Below, in pieces: positions 17,935 to 26,231 of a DNA stretch of 64,000 bases. The position numbers were made by a program, and so were the translations under genes. Origin of the DNA: Bacillus sp. OK048 (GTDB lineage Bacteria; Bacillota; Bacilli; Bacillales; Cytobacillaceae); the NCBI RefSeq assembly GCF_900103525.1, contig NZ_FNHN01000011.1, forward strand, positions 93,427 to 157,426. Reading direction: 5' to 3'. The notes under the pieces were generated by a model, which worked only from the letters and a program-made list of their open reading frames with translations, was not told where the DNA came from and ran no database searches. How positions within the stretch are numbered: position 1 is the first letter of the stretch; each line of letters starts with the position of its first letter.

Positions 17935-19602
17935 TTATCTTTTCAAATGATAAACAATGGACTCGTATGGTCGTAAAGGTATCTTTTTGCCAAGTGGAGC
18001 TGAGTCCGGATAATTTGAGAGTAACACACTGGTTGACAACCCAACAATGTTTAACGTCACAGGGAGAGCATAAGTGGTGGGTTCTCCATAAAAATTATTG
18101 ATAACCAGAATCATTTCATTTTCTGTATTTCGTACAAATGCAAAGATGGATTCATGATCTTCGGAGATCATTTTATAATCCCCGTCCGTGATTACGTCAT
18201 ATTCTTTGCGCAGGTTGATCAGTTTTTGATAATGATAGAAAATAGAATCTGAATCCTTCATTGCGTTTTCCGCGTTTATTCCCTTATAGTTCGCTGCGGT
18301 ATGAATCCACGGTGTGCCGGTGGTAAAGCCAGCATGTTCACTCGAATTCCACTGAACCGGTGTTCGCGAGTTATCCCTCGATTTTTGCTTTAGAATCTCG
18401 AGAATCTCCGAGTCTGGAAGACCTTCATTTTTCTTTATTTCAAAGATATTCAGTGACTCAACATCCCGGTAATCTTCGATTTTGTCGAAGTTCGGATTGG
18501 TCGTTCCGAATTCTTCACCTTGATAAATATAGGGCGTTCCTTGCATCATATGGAGTGCTGTGGCGAGCATTTTTGCTGATTCTTTGTGGTATTTTTCATC
18601 ATCTCCAAACCTAGATACTGCACGAGGTTGGTCATGATTACACCAGAAGAGGGCATTCCAGCCGCCACCTTTATTCATTTCTACTTGCCACTGTGACAAA
18701 ATGTTTTTCAAAGCTTGGAAGTCAAATTCCGCTTTCGTCCACTTGTCTCCGTTTGGATAATCCACTTTTAAATGGTGGAAGCTGAACGTCATATTGAGTT
18801 CCTCTTCACGCGGGTTGGAGTATCTAATGCAATTATCGATAGACGTAGATGACATTTCACCAACAGTCATGATGTCATATTTTGAAAATACCTTATCATT
18901 CATCTCATGGAGAAACTCATGAATTCTTGGTCCGTCTGTATAAAATTTACGTCCATCACTATCATCCTGCGGGAACTGTTGATCCTTTGAAATTAAATTG
19001 ATGACATCCAGTCTGAACCCATCGACACCTTTTTTGAGCCAAAAATGCATCATTTCATATAATGCTTCGCGAACTTTTTCATTTTCCCAGTTTAAATCTG
19101 CTTGTGTCACATCAAATAAATGAAGATAGTACTGCCCGGTGGTTTCATCCCACTGCCATGCTGATCCACCAAATTTTGATTCCCAGTTGGTAGGAGGGAG
19201 GTTGTCTTTTCCATCTTTCCAAATATAAAAATCACGATATGGGTTGTCTTTTGAGGACTTTGCTTGCTGGAACCATTCGTGTTCGGTTGATGTATGATTG
19301 ATGACAATATCCATGATGATTTTAATGCCGCGTTGATGTGCCTCTGCAAGAAGCTGATCAAAGTCATCCATCGTTCCATATTCTTCTTGAATGTTGTAAT
19401 AATCGCTTATATCATACCCATTATCTTTTTGAGGGGATTTATAGATAGGAGTTAGCCATAGAACATCTACTCCCAGTTTATTTAAGTAATCAAGCTTCTT
19501 AATGATTCCTTGGATATCACCGGTACCGTTACCAGTAGTATCATAAAAACTTTTTGGGTAAATTTGATACACGACTGCTTTTTTCCACCATGCTGTTGTC
19601 AT
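17935..19602 (-). CDS. treA: Trehalose-6-phosphate hydrolase (TreA)
   Basis: A GH13 enzyme of 555 residues that splits trehalose 6-phosphate into glucose and glucose 6-phosphate in the cytosol. Visible family motifs are the N-terminal WWKKAVVYQIYPKSF, VINHTSTEHEWF, the nucleophile Asp in GFRLDVINLI, the acid/base Glu in VGEMSS and NHDQPRAV. ATG 19602 is 8 nt after GCAGGTG, so it is preferred over the ATG at 19611. It lies between treP (77 bp) and treR (12 bp). Confidence 0.95.
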   Translation of the reverse strand: MTTAWWKKAVVYQIYPKSFYDTTGNGTGDIQGIIKKLDYLNKLGVDVLWLTPIYKSPQKDNGYDISDYYNIQEEYGTMDDFDQLLAEAHQRGIKIIMDIVINHTSTEHEWFQQAKSSKDNPYRDFYIWKDGKDNLPPTNWESKFGGSAWQWDETTGQYYLHLFDVTQADLNWENEKVREALYEMMHFWLKKGVDGFRLDVINLISKDQQFPQDDSDGRKFYTDGPRIHEFLHEMNDKVFSKYDIMTVGEMSSTSIDNCIRYSNPREEELNMTFSFHHLKVDYPNGDKWTKAEFDFQALKNILSQWQVEMNKGGGWNALFWCNHDQPRAVSRFGDDEKYHKESAKMLATALHMMQGTPYIYQGEEFGTTNPNFDKIEDYRDVESLNIFEIKKNEGLPDSEILEILKQKSRDNSRTPVQWNSSEHAGFTTGTPWIHTAANYKGINAENAMKDSDSIFYHYQKLINLRKEYDVITDGDYKMISEDHESIFAFVRNTENEMILVINNFYGEPTTYALPVTLNIVGLSTSVLLSNYPDSAPLGKKIPLRPYESIVYHLKR

Positions 19603-19679
19603 GATAAACACCTGCCTAAAAATTTTTGTAACTCTAATGTGAAAAGGAGGGAGATGGTCTCCCTCCTAAAATAGGAGTA

Positions 19680-21104
19680 TTACTTTTTAAATGAAAATTT
19701 GTTCATACCTGTTTTTGCAAAAACAATCGTCAAAAGGAATGGAACGACAATCGCAACTAGCATTGAAATTGCAAACATCATCATGTGCTGCGGCTGGATA
19801 GAAAGGAATCCAGGTAGTCCACCAACACCGATAGAGTTAGCCATTACGTTACTTCCTACAGAAATAATTGCTGCTACCATAGAGCCAAGCATCGCTGCAA
19901 GAAATGGGAAGCCGTATTTTAAATTAATACCGAACATCGCTGGCTCTGTTACACCAAGGTAACAAGAGATTGCTGCTGGAATCGATACCTGTTTTTCTTC
20001 TTCATTTTTACGATTAATATAAATCATTGCAAGAACGGCAGAACCTTGAGCAATATTTGATAAGGCGATCATTGGCCACAGGTTTGTTCCTTTGAATTCA
20101 TTCATTAATTGAAGGTCAATGGCATTTGTCATATGGTGTAATCCTGTAATAACAAGAGGTGCATAGGCAAAACCAAAGATAGCAGCGAATAACCAGCCGA
20201 ATGCAGATGTTAAACTTGAATAGACAACATCAGATACCCAAGAACCAATGGTCCAACCGATAGGACCTAAAACAGTATGTGCAATCAATACTGTAGGAAT
20301 TAATGCTAAGAATGGTACAACTATCATAGAAATAGAATTCGGAACAATTTTTCTAAGTCTTAATTCTAAGAAAGAGAGTACAAAACCAGCTAAAATGGCT
20401 GGAATTACTTGTGCTTGGTAACCAATCATTTCAATTTGCGCAAAGCCAAAATCCCAGGTTGGAATTGCTTCTGCTCCCGCAACGCCATAGGCATTGAGTA
20501 ATTGTGGAGAAACTAAGGTAATACCAAGAACGATACCAAGGATTGGTGTTGCACCCATTTTTCTTGCAATCGACCATGTAATACCAACTGGAAGGAAATG
20601 GAATACAGCTTCACCAATCAGCCATAAGAAGGCATGAACACCGGCCCAAAATTGGGAAACTTCAACAATGGTTTTCGTACCATCTTCTAGTAATTTAATA
20701 TCACCTATAACATTTCTAAAACCGAGAATTAAACCACCCACAACAAGGGCAGGAATTAATGGCGTAAAGATTTCTGCAAGGTGAGCCATCATTCGCTGCA
20801 GCCAGTTCATATTTTGTTTGGCTGCAACTTTTGCTTCATCTTTACTTGCTTCGCTGACACCTGCGATTTTTACGAAGTCATTATAGAAGGTTGAAACATC
20901 GTTTCCAATAATGACCTGAAATTGACCTGCTTGTGTAAAGGTACCTTTTACTGGTTTTAAAGATTCAATTTTTTCAACATTTGCTTTGCTGGGATCATTT
21001 AAAACAAAACGCATTCTCGTTACACAATGTGTTACGGCTGCAATGTTTTCCTGTCCACCTACGTGTTCGAGCAGATCTTTTGCCGGCTCTGTAAACTTAG
21101 TCAT
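19680..21104 (-). CDS. treP: PTS trehalose transporter EIIBC (TreP)
   Basis: The 474-residue protein has an EIIB domain (about 1-90) with the phosphorylation Cys in VTHCVTRMRF, then an EIIC membrane domain with the conserved GLHHMTNAIDLQLMNE and GVTEPAMFGINL stretches. It imports and phosphorylates trehalose. No EIIA domain is fused, so it must borrow EIIA from another PTS. The ATG follows AGGGGGA. It heads the operon. Confidence 0.95.
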   Translation of the reverse strand: MTKFTEPAKDLLEHVGGQENIAAVTHCVTRMRFVLNDPSKANVEKIESLKPVKGTFTQAGQFQVIIGNDVSTFYNDFVKIAGVSEASKDEAKVAAKQNMNWLQRMMAHLAEIFTPLIPALVVGGLILGFRNVIGDIKLLEDGTKTIVEVSQFWAGVHAFLWLIGEAVFHFLPVGITWSIARKMGATPILGIVLGITLVSPQLLNAYGVAGAEAIPTWDFGFAQIEMIGYQAQVIPAILAGFVLSFLELRLRKIVPNSISMIVVPFLALIPTVLIAHTVLGPIGWTIGSWVSDVVYSSLTSAFGWLFAAIFGFAYAPLVITGLHHMTNAIDLQLMNEFKGTNLWPMIALSNIAQGSAVLAMIYINRKNEEEKQVSIPAAISCYLGVTEPAMFGINLKYGFPFLAAMLGSMVAAIISVGSNVMANSIGVGGLPGFLSIQPQHMMMFAISMLVAIVVPFLLTIVFAKTGMNKFSFKK

Positions 21105-21161
21105 TACTCTTTCCCCCTAATAGAAATGGAAGGTAACCATTTCTTTATCTAGTATTATTTT

Positions 21162-21175
21162 CATGTATTTACATG
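21162..21175 (-). promoter_or_regulatory. Third TreR-like half-palindrome
   Basis: CATGTATTTACATG resembles the TreR operator core with one change in the centre. It lies in the treP leader, downstream of the promoter. Confidence 0.4.
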
Positions 21176-21206
21176 TTCACTTGTTTTTTTACTGATAGAA
21201 TTTTAA

Positions 21207-21220
21207 CATGTATATACAAG
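21207..21220 (-). promoter_or_regulatory. TreR operator 2
   Basis: CATGTATATACAAG is a one-mismatch copy of the perfect palindrome at 21245, located in the early transcribed region of treP. Confidence 0.65.
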
Positions 21221-21224
21221 TTTT

Positions 21225-21238
21225 TGTTTACGTTTACA
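21225..21238 (-). promoter_or_regulatory. cre site at the treP transcription start
   Basis: On the minus strand the site reads TGTAAACGTAAACA, matching the CcpA consensus. It begins right after the -10 box, a position where bound CcpA blocks transcription. Confidence 0.7.
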
Positions 21239-21266
21239 TTCTAACTTGTATATACAAGACTGTCAA
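21238..21266 (-). promoter_or_regulatory. treP promoter with TreR operator in the spacer
   Basis: On the minus strand TTGACA (21266-21261) and TAGAAT (21243-21238) are exactly 17 bp apart. The spacer contains the perfect palindrome CTTGTATATACAAG, the TreR operator type known from B. subtilis. TreR binding here would exclude RNA polymerase. Confidence 0.85.
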
Positions 21267-21379
21267 CTGATAAATTTTCGTAAAATTAACGTAAGGGGGG
21301 AATTTTCATTTGAGGATTTCCTTATTATTGAAGCGTTTATTACAAGATTATTACTTTTCAACTTTAACGCATTAAACCG

Positions 21380-21408
21380 TTGAAAGAATTTTCGGAAAAT
21401 GCTATGAT
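21380..21408 (+). promoter_or_regulatory. SigA promoter of a candidate small RNA
   Basis: TTGAAA (21380-21385) and TATGAT (21403-21408) are separated by exactly 17 bp. No open reading frame follows; a strong terminator lies about 100 bp downstream. Confidence 0.65.
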
Positions 21409-21414
21409 GTTCTT

Positions 21415-21517
21415 GTTTAAATTCTTCTGAGTTTAGACCTCCTAAAACTGGAGCTTAGCCTTGACCACTAAGCTCTACTTTTGCCTTTGGACATCTGTTC
21501 AAAGGTATTTTTTTTGA
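21415..21517 (+). ncRNA. Candidate small RNA, about 100 nt
   Basis: A promoter (21380-21408) and an intrinsic terminator (CCTTTG with CAAAGG, then eight Ts, ending near 21517) bracket a 100-nt noncoding stretch. It can fold a hairpin exposing ACCTC in its loop (TTTAG with CTAAA) and a second, perfect 8-bp hairpin, GAGCTTAG with CTAAGCTC. The CCUCC tract could pair with Shine-Dalgarno sequences. I cannot assign it to a known family. It is divergent to treP. Confidence 0.55.
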
Positions 21518-21577
21518 TTCAGTTGGGAGCTAAATTATCAAAAATCCTAACTATGTAAATAAATGGCGCATTAAATG

Positions 21578-21608
21578 CAAAAAAAAGAAAGTGGTGGGGC
21601 CACTTTCT
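21578..21608 (-). terminator. Terminator downstream of yuxK
   Basis: AGAAAGTGG and CCACTTTCT form a perfect 9-bp stem with a 5-nt loop; on the minus strand a T run follows. It lies about 95 bp beyond the yuxK stop. Confidence 0.75.
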
Positions 21609-21702
21609 AAAGGAGGTATTGTATCATGGGTTAGTATAATATATGTACTTCTTTGTACAGGCATGTAGTGAACATGTCCATTTTTGAAAAAAATATTTTA
21701 TT

Positions 21703-22095
21703 TTATTCAAGAAACCTTTTTTTCATCTCCTTTGTTGGAAGCATACAACTTTCTTTTTTTCCAAACCATTTGTACCGATTTTTGGCAACAACATCATAAA
21801 AGAAGTCTCTAAAAGGGGCAGGAAGAATTCGTAAAATGTTGAGGAGCTTCCATAGGCCAGTTAGATTTCTGCAAATCATCAGTGCAGCACTCGATTTTGA
21901 ATAAATCCTTTGATTTTCAATTAAAATGAAACTGTCAAACTCTTTATCATACCCATATTGTTTGAGTAATGATTGACCTTTCATGCTTTGAAGAGAAGCG
22001 AACTTATAGTGACCCTTTGGATCTCTTTTGATTATAAATTGTACGCTGCTATTACAGAGATTACAGACTCCATCAAATAAGATGATTCTTTCCAT
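21703..22095 (-). CDS. yuxK: Thiol-disulfide oxidoreductase, DCC family (YuxK)
   Basis: A 130-residue protein of DUF393 with the name-giving motif DGVCNLCNSSV near the N-terminus (DxxCxxC) and the conserved GLWKLLNILRILPAPFRDFFY region. The family has a thioredoxin-like fold and predicted redox activity. Here the CxxC is made of two Cys. The gene stands alone with a distant terminator. Confidence 0.85.
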   Translation of the reverse strand: MERIILFDGVCNLCNSSVQFIIKRDPKGHYKFASLQSMKGQSLLKQYGYDKEFDSFILIENQRIYSKSSAALMICRNLTGLWKLLNILRILPAPFRDFFYDVVAKNRYKWFGKKESCMLPTKEMKKRFLE

Positions 22096-22245
22096 GTTTC
22101 ACCTATTTTCCGTATTTGTCATATATCATTAGTATAGTTAAAGTTTTCCTAAAAAGCACAAAATTTTCTTGAGACTCTAGTAACCTGCCGTTATAGTAAT
22201 ATTGTACATATTTTTGAGTTAGCTGGGAAGAAGGGGGCAAAAACT

Positions 22246-22617
22246 ATGGGGGTTCATGAGGGGTTTGATATATTTTCAATCATGAGTATGCTTTTTCCAG
22301 TTTTTTTTATCCTTGTTTTTGGTATTATACTTTTTACAATTTTTAAAGGGTTGAAGCAGTGGAGCCATAATAACAAGCAGCCGAGGTTGAATGTTGATGC
22401 AGTTGTTGTTTCGAAAAGGACACAGGTAAGTGGTGGAGGAAATGACAGTCATTCAAGTACCTGGTATTATGTTACGTTCCAAGTTGAAAGTGGTGACCGA
22501 ATGGAACTTGCAGTAAATGGATCCGAGTACGGTTTGCTTGCTGAATGTGATTTTGGAGAATTGGTTTTTCAAGGTACCAGGTATCATGGATTTACCCGGA
22601 GACAACAGACGAATTAA
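22246..22617 (+). CDS. DUF2500 membrane protein
   Basis: A 123-residue protein with one N-terminal membrane segment (FPVFFILVFGIILFTIF) followed by a small beta-rich extracytoplasmic or cytoplasmic domain (NVDAVVVSKRTQVSGG and TWYYVTFQVESGDRMEL), the DUF2500 layout. The role is unknown. ATG 22246 follows AAGGGGG. Confidence 0.8.
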   Translation: MGVHEGFDIFSIMSMLFPVFFILVFGIILFTIFKGLKQWSHNNKQPRLNVDAVVVSKRTQVSGGGNDSHSSTWYYVTFQVESGDRMELAVNGSEYGLLAECDFGELVFQGTRYHGFTRRQQTN

Positions 22618-22622
22618 GATTA

Positions 22623-22648
22623 AAAAAAGCACGCGACTGCGTGCTTTT
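22623..22648. terminator. Bidirectional terminator
   Basis: AAAAGCACGC and GCGTGCTTTT form a 10-bp stem between convergent genes. Confidence 0.8.
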
Positions 22649-22664
22649 CATGTTTTTAGATCTT

Positions 22665-23759
22665 TTAATTTAAAATGAGTGCTACTTCTTCAAATCCTTG
22701 TGTTTTTTTAAATTTCATTTGGTGATTAAAATTGGTTAAAGCATCTGATGGATCAAGGTTGGTGAGGTTTAATCGGTTGACTGTCATTTTGTCATATTTT
22801 ACCGAGAGAATGGCTATTTTTTCCTGATAACCCGTTGCTGAATTTAACTTGTCTTCATAAGCATGAACAAAAACAAAGCTAACAGGTAATAACGCGATCA
22901 TGTCTCTGGCAATACGCAAGGCACAGCTACAAACGTAATCTTGGTAATAATCATAATATGTTGATTTAGGAAGATTCTTTTCGGATAGCTTACCTGTTTT
23001 TGTTAGAGACAGTGCCTTTTGTGGAATGACATTTTGAGCATTTACTTCGAAAGAAACATGAATCACATTGGGATTATCCGTACCAAATTCAAAGCCGCTA
23101 CCAAAATCGACTAAATCCTCAAGAGGGTCAAACTCTTGGATTACCTCCAAATAGGCATCAATGTCTCGATTTAACACTCTTCCCGCAACAGTATGCATAG
23201 TGTTCCAGTCGTTAAGCAATTCCTGGTCATGTATTTTTGCTTTTTCAATTTCTTCGTAAAGTTGTTGCATTTTTGAATCGTCTTTATTTAATATACGGTC
23301 AAAAAAACCTGGGCGATAGGATTGTTGTTTTTGTCTGGCTGCTAATGTGCTTGGTCCTTCTTGTCCAATTTGGAATGGGGGAGAGCGGTGGAAAACCTCC
23401 TGCCAATCTATAGGATTGTCACATTCATGATGAAGCGACCGTATTTGTTCTAGCCGATTTTCATAGAGGTCTACCTGAAAACGTGCATACTCTAACTCCT
23501 GCATCTTTTTCTGTTCTCGTTGAATCTGCGCTAATTCATTTCGTCTTTGGTAGGCAGGAGTCTTATAGGATTTAGAACTGGAAGATGTTGTATAATAAAG
23601 GCCGGTTCCTGGGACGCCGACTGTTGCCGTCTGCCTGCCACTGCTATTAACGGAGTACCTAAGACCGTTTCCACCAACACTTACTCCTACGCCCTTTTTG
23701 CCAACATTCACTCTAACACCGGGAGCAATTTTAAAACTTTTACGAAAATTTAACCCCAT
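22665..23759 (-). CDS. DUF4236 domain protein
   Basis: A 364-residue protein. The first 60 residues are the DUF4236 domain (MGLNFRKSFKIAPGVRVNVG, then KKGVGVSVGG and TATVGVPGTGLYYT), predicted to be a small beta structure. The rest contains a coiled-coil region (about 75-110 and 155-185) and a C-terminal domain with no family I can name. No membrane segment is seen. The role is unknown. Confidence 0.75.
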   Translation of the reverse strand: MGLNFRKSFKIAPGVRVNVGKKGVGVSVGGNGLRYSVNSSGRQTATVGVPGTGLYYTTSSSSKSYKTPAYQRRNELAQIQREQKKMQELEYARFQVDLYENRLEQIRSLHHECDNPIDWQEVFHRSPPFQIGQEGPSTLAARQKQQSYRPGFFDRILNKDDSKMQQLYEEIEKAKIHDQELLNDWNTMHTVAGRVLNRDIDAYLEVIQEFDPLEDLVDFGSGFEFGTDNPNVIHVSFEVNAQNVIPQKALSLTKTGKLSEKNLPKSTYYDYYQDYVCSCALRIARDMIALLPVSFVFVHAYEDKLNSATGYQEKIAILSVKYDKMTVNRLNLTNLDPSDALTNFNHQMKFKKTQGFEEVALILN

Positions 23760-23835
23760 TTGTAATCCCCCTAATACTCTTGATAGATACTAAAAGTATG
23801 TCACTTTAGGTCAGATTTTACAATTTTTAGAGGAT

Positions 23836-23955
23836 TTAGTTGCGGATGGAGGGAATTAGTTGCGGATGGCGGAATTTAGTTGCGTATGGCGACAAATACT
23901 GGCGGATAGCCAGAAATACTGCGGATGGCGAGAAATTGGCAGATAGCCAAAGACA
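23836..23955. repeat. Intergenic array, six copies of a 20-bp unit
   Basis: Units start at 23836, 23856, 23876, 23896, 23916 and 23936, an exact 20-bp period. The first copies approximate TTAGTTGCGGATGGCGGAAT; later copies drift and gain a small dyad (GGCGGATAGCC, GGCAGATAGCC). The array is noncoding and lies between two minus-strand genes. Confidence 0.8.
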
Positions 23956-24002
23956 TTAAAAAATGAAGACCAATCTCACCATGAGATAGGTCTTCCAAAA
24001 CA

Positions 24003-25193
24003 TCACATATACAACCCCGCCAAAAAAATCCCCAGCGTCTCCTCGTAAATCTCATCAAATTGTGTAAGTGGGAGGGGATTGGTGCCGGTTCCGAGCTCGA
24101 CGGTGAAGCCTGGTCGCCTCCAGTCTTGAATGAACCAGTCCTTGTAGCCAGCATAACTTTCAATGGTTTTGACTGCCTGATATCCACTGACTCTGCTAAA
24201 CTCGTTCACCAGGATCTCGGATTCTGGCGGCTCAAGGTTTTCAAAACCCCAGTAAATGACTTCTCCTTGTGTATGGAAGGCGATTACGCGAGCAAAGTCA
24301 CGTCTTCTAGTCAAATCTGCCATAGCAATCGCTTCAGGCTCGGATAAAGGGTGTTCCCCTCCATAATCCCGCGGTCCCGGCTTGCCAGGATTCCGTGCTT
24401 TCTCCAATTCCCAGCGAGCAGGGAATTGATCATTTAAATCAACACCTCTAATATTGGCTTTCCAACCAGAAAAATCAGTACTTCCTCGATTCAGCTCCAT
24501 TACTCTTTTTCTCCATGTCTCATTTTCCGGCGGTCCATTCATAACAAGACTAACTCCATCAGGGTTAACCATTGGAACGAGAGATAACATGGTTTGAGAA
24601 TATAATGGGAAGGTTGATAGACCACGAATCGAATTGCTATTTGTTAATGATAAACAATAGTCATTTAAAAATGTCATTAAGATTGGTGTCGTAATCCATT
24701 CGTTCGCATGAAAAGACGCATTATAATGTACTCTTTTATCGCCATCCCCAATGAGAATCTCTGATAGACGATTGCCTAGGACAGAATTCCCAATCCCTGA
24801 CAATCGTAAAAACGGGTAAACAGATTGTAAACGACCAATATCGCTCATCATTCGGCTGAAATCGTAATGCTGCTTTCCTTGTACAAGTCTCCAGGTGATT
24901 CGTAATGGAACCCGAATTGTCTGGCCAATCTGGAGTCGATTGGGATTTATATTAGGGTTAGCAAGCAGCAAGGCATCAAGCGAAAGATTCCGACTTTGAG
25001 CAATTCCCCAGAAGGAGTCCCCATGTCTAATTTGGTAATTCTGCTCTATAAAACCGGGAATCCTAATTCGCTGTCCTGCTGAAAGTTGATTGGGCTGAAT
25101 TCCTCGATTGGAATCAATAATCAGCTGAATATTGATTCCATATAGTTGGCTGTAATACCATAATGAATCACCTTGCCTAACATAGATGTCCAT
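24003..25193 (-). CDS. LysM-containing M14 zinc carboxypeptidase (gamma-D-Glu-diamino acid endopeptidase type)
   Basis: The 396-residue protein begins with two LysM modules (about residues 1-45 and 52-98) and then a peptidase M14 domain. Zinc ligands are visible in FHANEWIT (HxxE) and the later His in AFHTQGE; the catalytic Glu lies in FTVELGTG. This is the layout of endopeptidase I (B. sphaericus ENP1, B. subtilis YqgT), which cuts the gamma-D-Glu-diaminopimelate bond of peptidoglycan peptides, often in sporulation. No signal peptide is seen. AGGAGG precedes the start. Confidence 0.9.
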   Translation of the reverse strand: MDIYVRQGDSLWYYSQLYGINIQLIIDSNRGIQPNQLSAGQRIRIPGFIEQNYQIRHGDSFWGIAQSRNLSLDALLLANPNINPNRLQIGQTIRVPLRITWRLVQGKQHYDFSRMMSDIGRLQSVYPFLRLSGIGNSVLGNRLSEILIGDGDKRVHYNASFHANEWITTPILMTFLNDYCLSLTNSNSIRGLSTFPLYSQTMLSLVPMVNPDGVSLVMNGPPENETWRKRVMELNRGSTDFSGWKANIRGVDLNDQFPARWELEKARNPGKPGPRDYGGEHPLSEPEAIAMADLTRRRDFARVIAFHTQGEVIYWGFENLEPPESEILVNEFSRVSGYQAVKTIESYAGYKDWFIQDWRRPGFTVELGTGTNPLPLTQFDEIYEETLGIFLAGLYM

Positions 25194-25305
25194 GTAATCC
25201 TCCTGATGGTCAATAATTGTATTAATAAGAATGTATGCACAAGGTTTGAGATATTATGTGGTTTTGTATTTACTTTCTCCATAAATAAAGTTCCAGAAAA
25301 GGCCA

Positions 25306-25333
25306 TAAATAAAAGAGTGCCGTTAGACACTCT
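25306..25333 (-). terminator. Terminator after the spore coat genes
   Basis: AGAGTG and CACTCT form the stem; the minus strand continues into TTTTATTT. It lies beyond the stop at 25389. Confidence 0.65.
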
Positions 25334-25388
25334 GGAGGAATATTACTATTGAACGCTTGGCCCATAGTTGTAAAAAAAAACTCAAAGA

Positions 25389-26060
25389 TTACGTTAAATG
25401 AACGGTTTTAATATGTTGGAGATTTAAATAGACCGGATCCCCTTTAGCTGTTATTAATTCAACGAAATTATTTTTAATTCCCATTACTTTCCCCATTACA
25501 TTTTCGTTTTCACCGATATTAAATACAATTAATGTTCCATTTAACTTTTCAATCTGGACTTCAAATGATCGTGCAAATGTGATGTTAGTGGGATTCACTG
25601 GCAAATTCGCATTGCTTAAACCATAGGGCCGTTGACTATTGGTATATGGAATTAACCATTTTAAGTGGTTGAGGGAAATAAACATCGTTTTATAAATAGG
25701 GGAATAAAAAACAAAATAGTTATTCATAATGCTGATAACGTAACCATGTAATGCTAATTTACTGGTTACATATATTTCTGAAAAAATCCCTTTTGCCGCT
25801 GTCAGGGTTTTTCTAAGTGAAATTTCCTCGTTAGGGTTGAAGAGGGGAGATTGATCATCCGAGAGAGTAATGATTTCATCAATTTCTTCTATTTTGGGAA
25901 ACTTCCAATTTTGAATATGAACGGTAGGAATATATAAATAATCATAACCGTTATAGATCACCCACAAATCACTGCCAATATCGATTAAGATTCCGCTTAT
26001 CGTCTTATTTCCAGAGATTTCAAGTTTTATATAGGTACCGATATGATCTTTCAATTTCAT
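25389..26060 (-). CDS. CotB-related spore coat protein (Sm-like repeats)
   Basis: The 223-residue protein has repeated small beta-barrel units: IGTYIKLEISGNKTISGILIDI, a middle unit near residue 100 and IEKLNGTLIVFNIGENENVMG near 175, each ending in a histidine-containing turn such as TVHIQNW, SLNHLKWL or NLQHIKTV. The same layout is seen in the N-terminal half of CotB. It is the third such gene in the cluster. Role as a coat component is inferred from similarity and context. Confidence 0.6.
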   Translation of the reverse strand: MKLKDHIGTYIKLEISGNKTISGILIDIGSDLWVIYNGYDYLYIPTVHIQNWKFPKIEEIDEIITLSDDQSPLFNPNEEISLRKTLTAAKGIFSEIYVTSKLALHGYVISIMNNYFVFYSPIYKTMFISLNHLKWLIPYTNSQRPYGLSNANLPVNPTNITFARSFEVQIEKLNGTLIVFNIGENENVMGKVMGIKNNFVELITAKGDPVYLNLQHIKTVHLT

Positions 26061-26106
26061 TTAATCACATCCTTTCTAGGAGTATGATTCTACAAAAAGA
26101 GAGGGC

Positions 26107-26208
26107 CTATTGAGGATGAATTGGAATAAATGCCCGCTCATTATTGTAAAATTTATTATGGGAATGAATCGGCACAGGAACATAGTATTTTTGATTAAAG
26201 ATATTCAT
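26107..26208 (-). CDS. Small ORF of 33 residues in the coat cluster
   Basis: ATG 26208 to TAG 26107, with 23 bp to the upstream coat gene. The product starts MNIFNQKYYVPVPIHSH and ends in RAFIPIHPQ; it is rich in Tyr, His, Asn and Pro, a composition common in small coat peptides. GGAAG lies only 3 nt upstream of the ATG, so translation is uncertain. Same strand as its neighbours and no better reading of this 170-bp gap was found. Confidence 0.4.
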   Translation of the reverse strand: MNIFNQKYYVPVPIHSHNKFYNNERAFIPIHPQ

Positions 26209-26231
26209 TTGCTTCCATAAGCTGGGGTGGA

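Noticed and set aside
21618..21634. AAAGGAGG followed by ATG GGT TAG
   Set aside because: A two-codon frame after a strong Shine-Dalgarno is probably chance, since the hairpin beside it serves as a terminator on the other strand.
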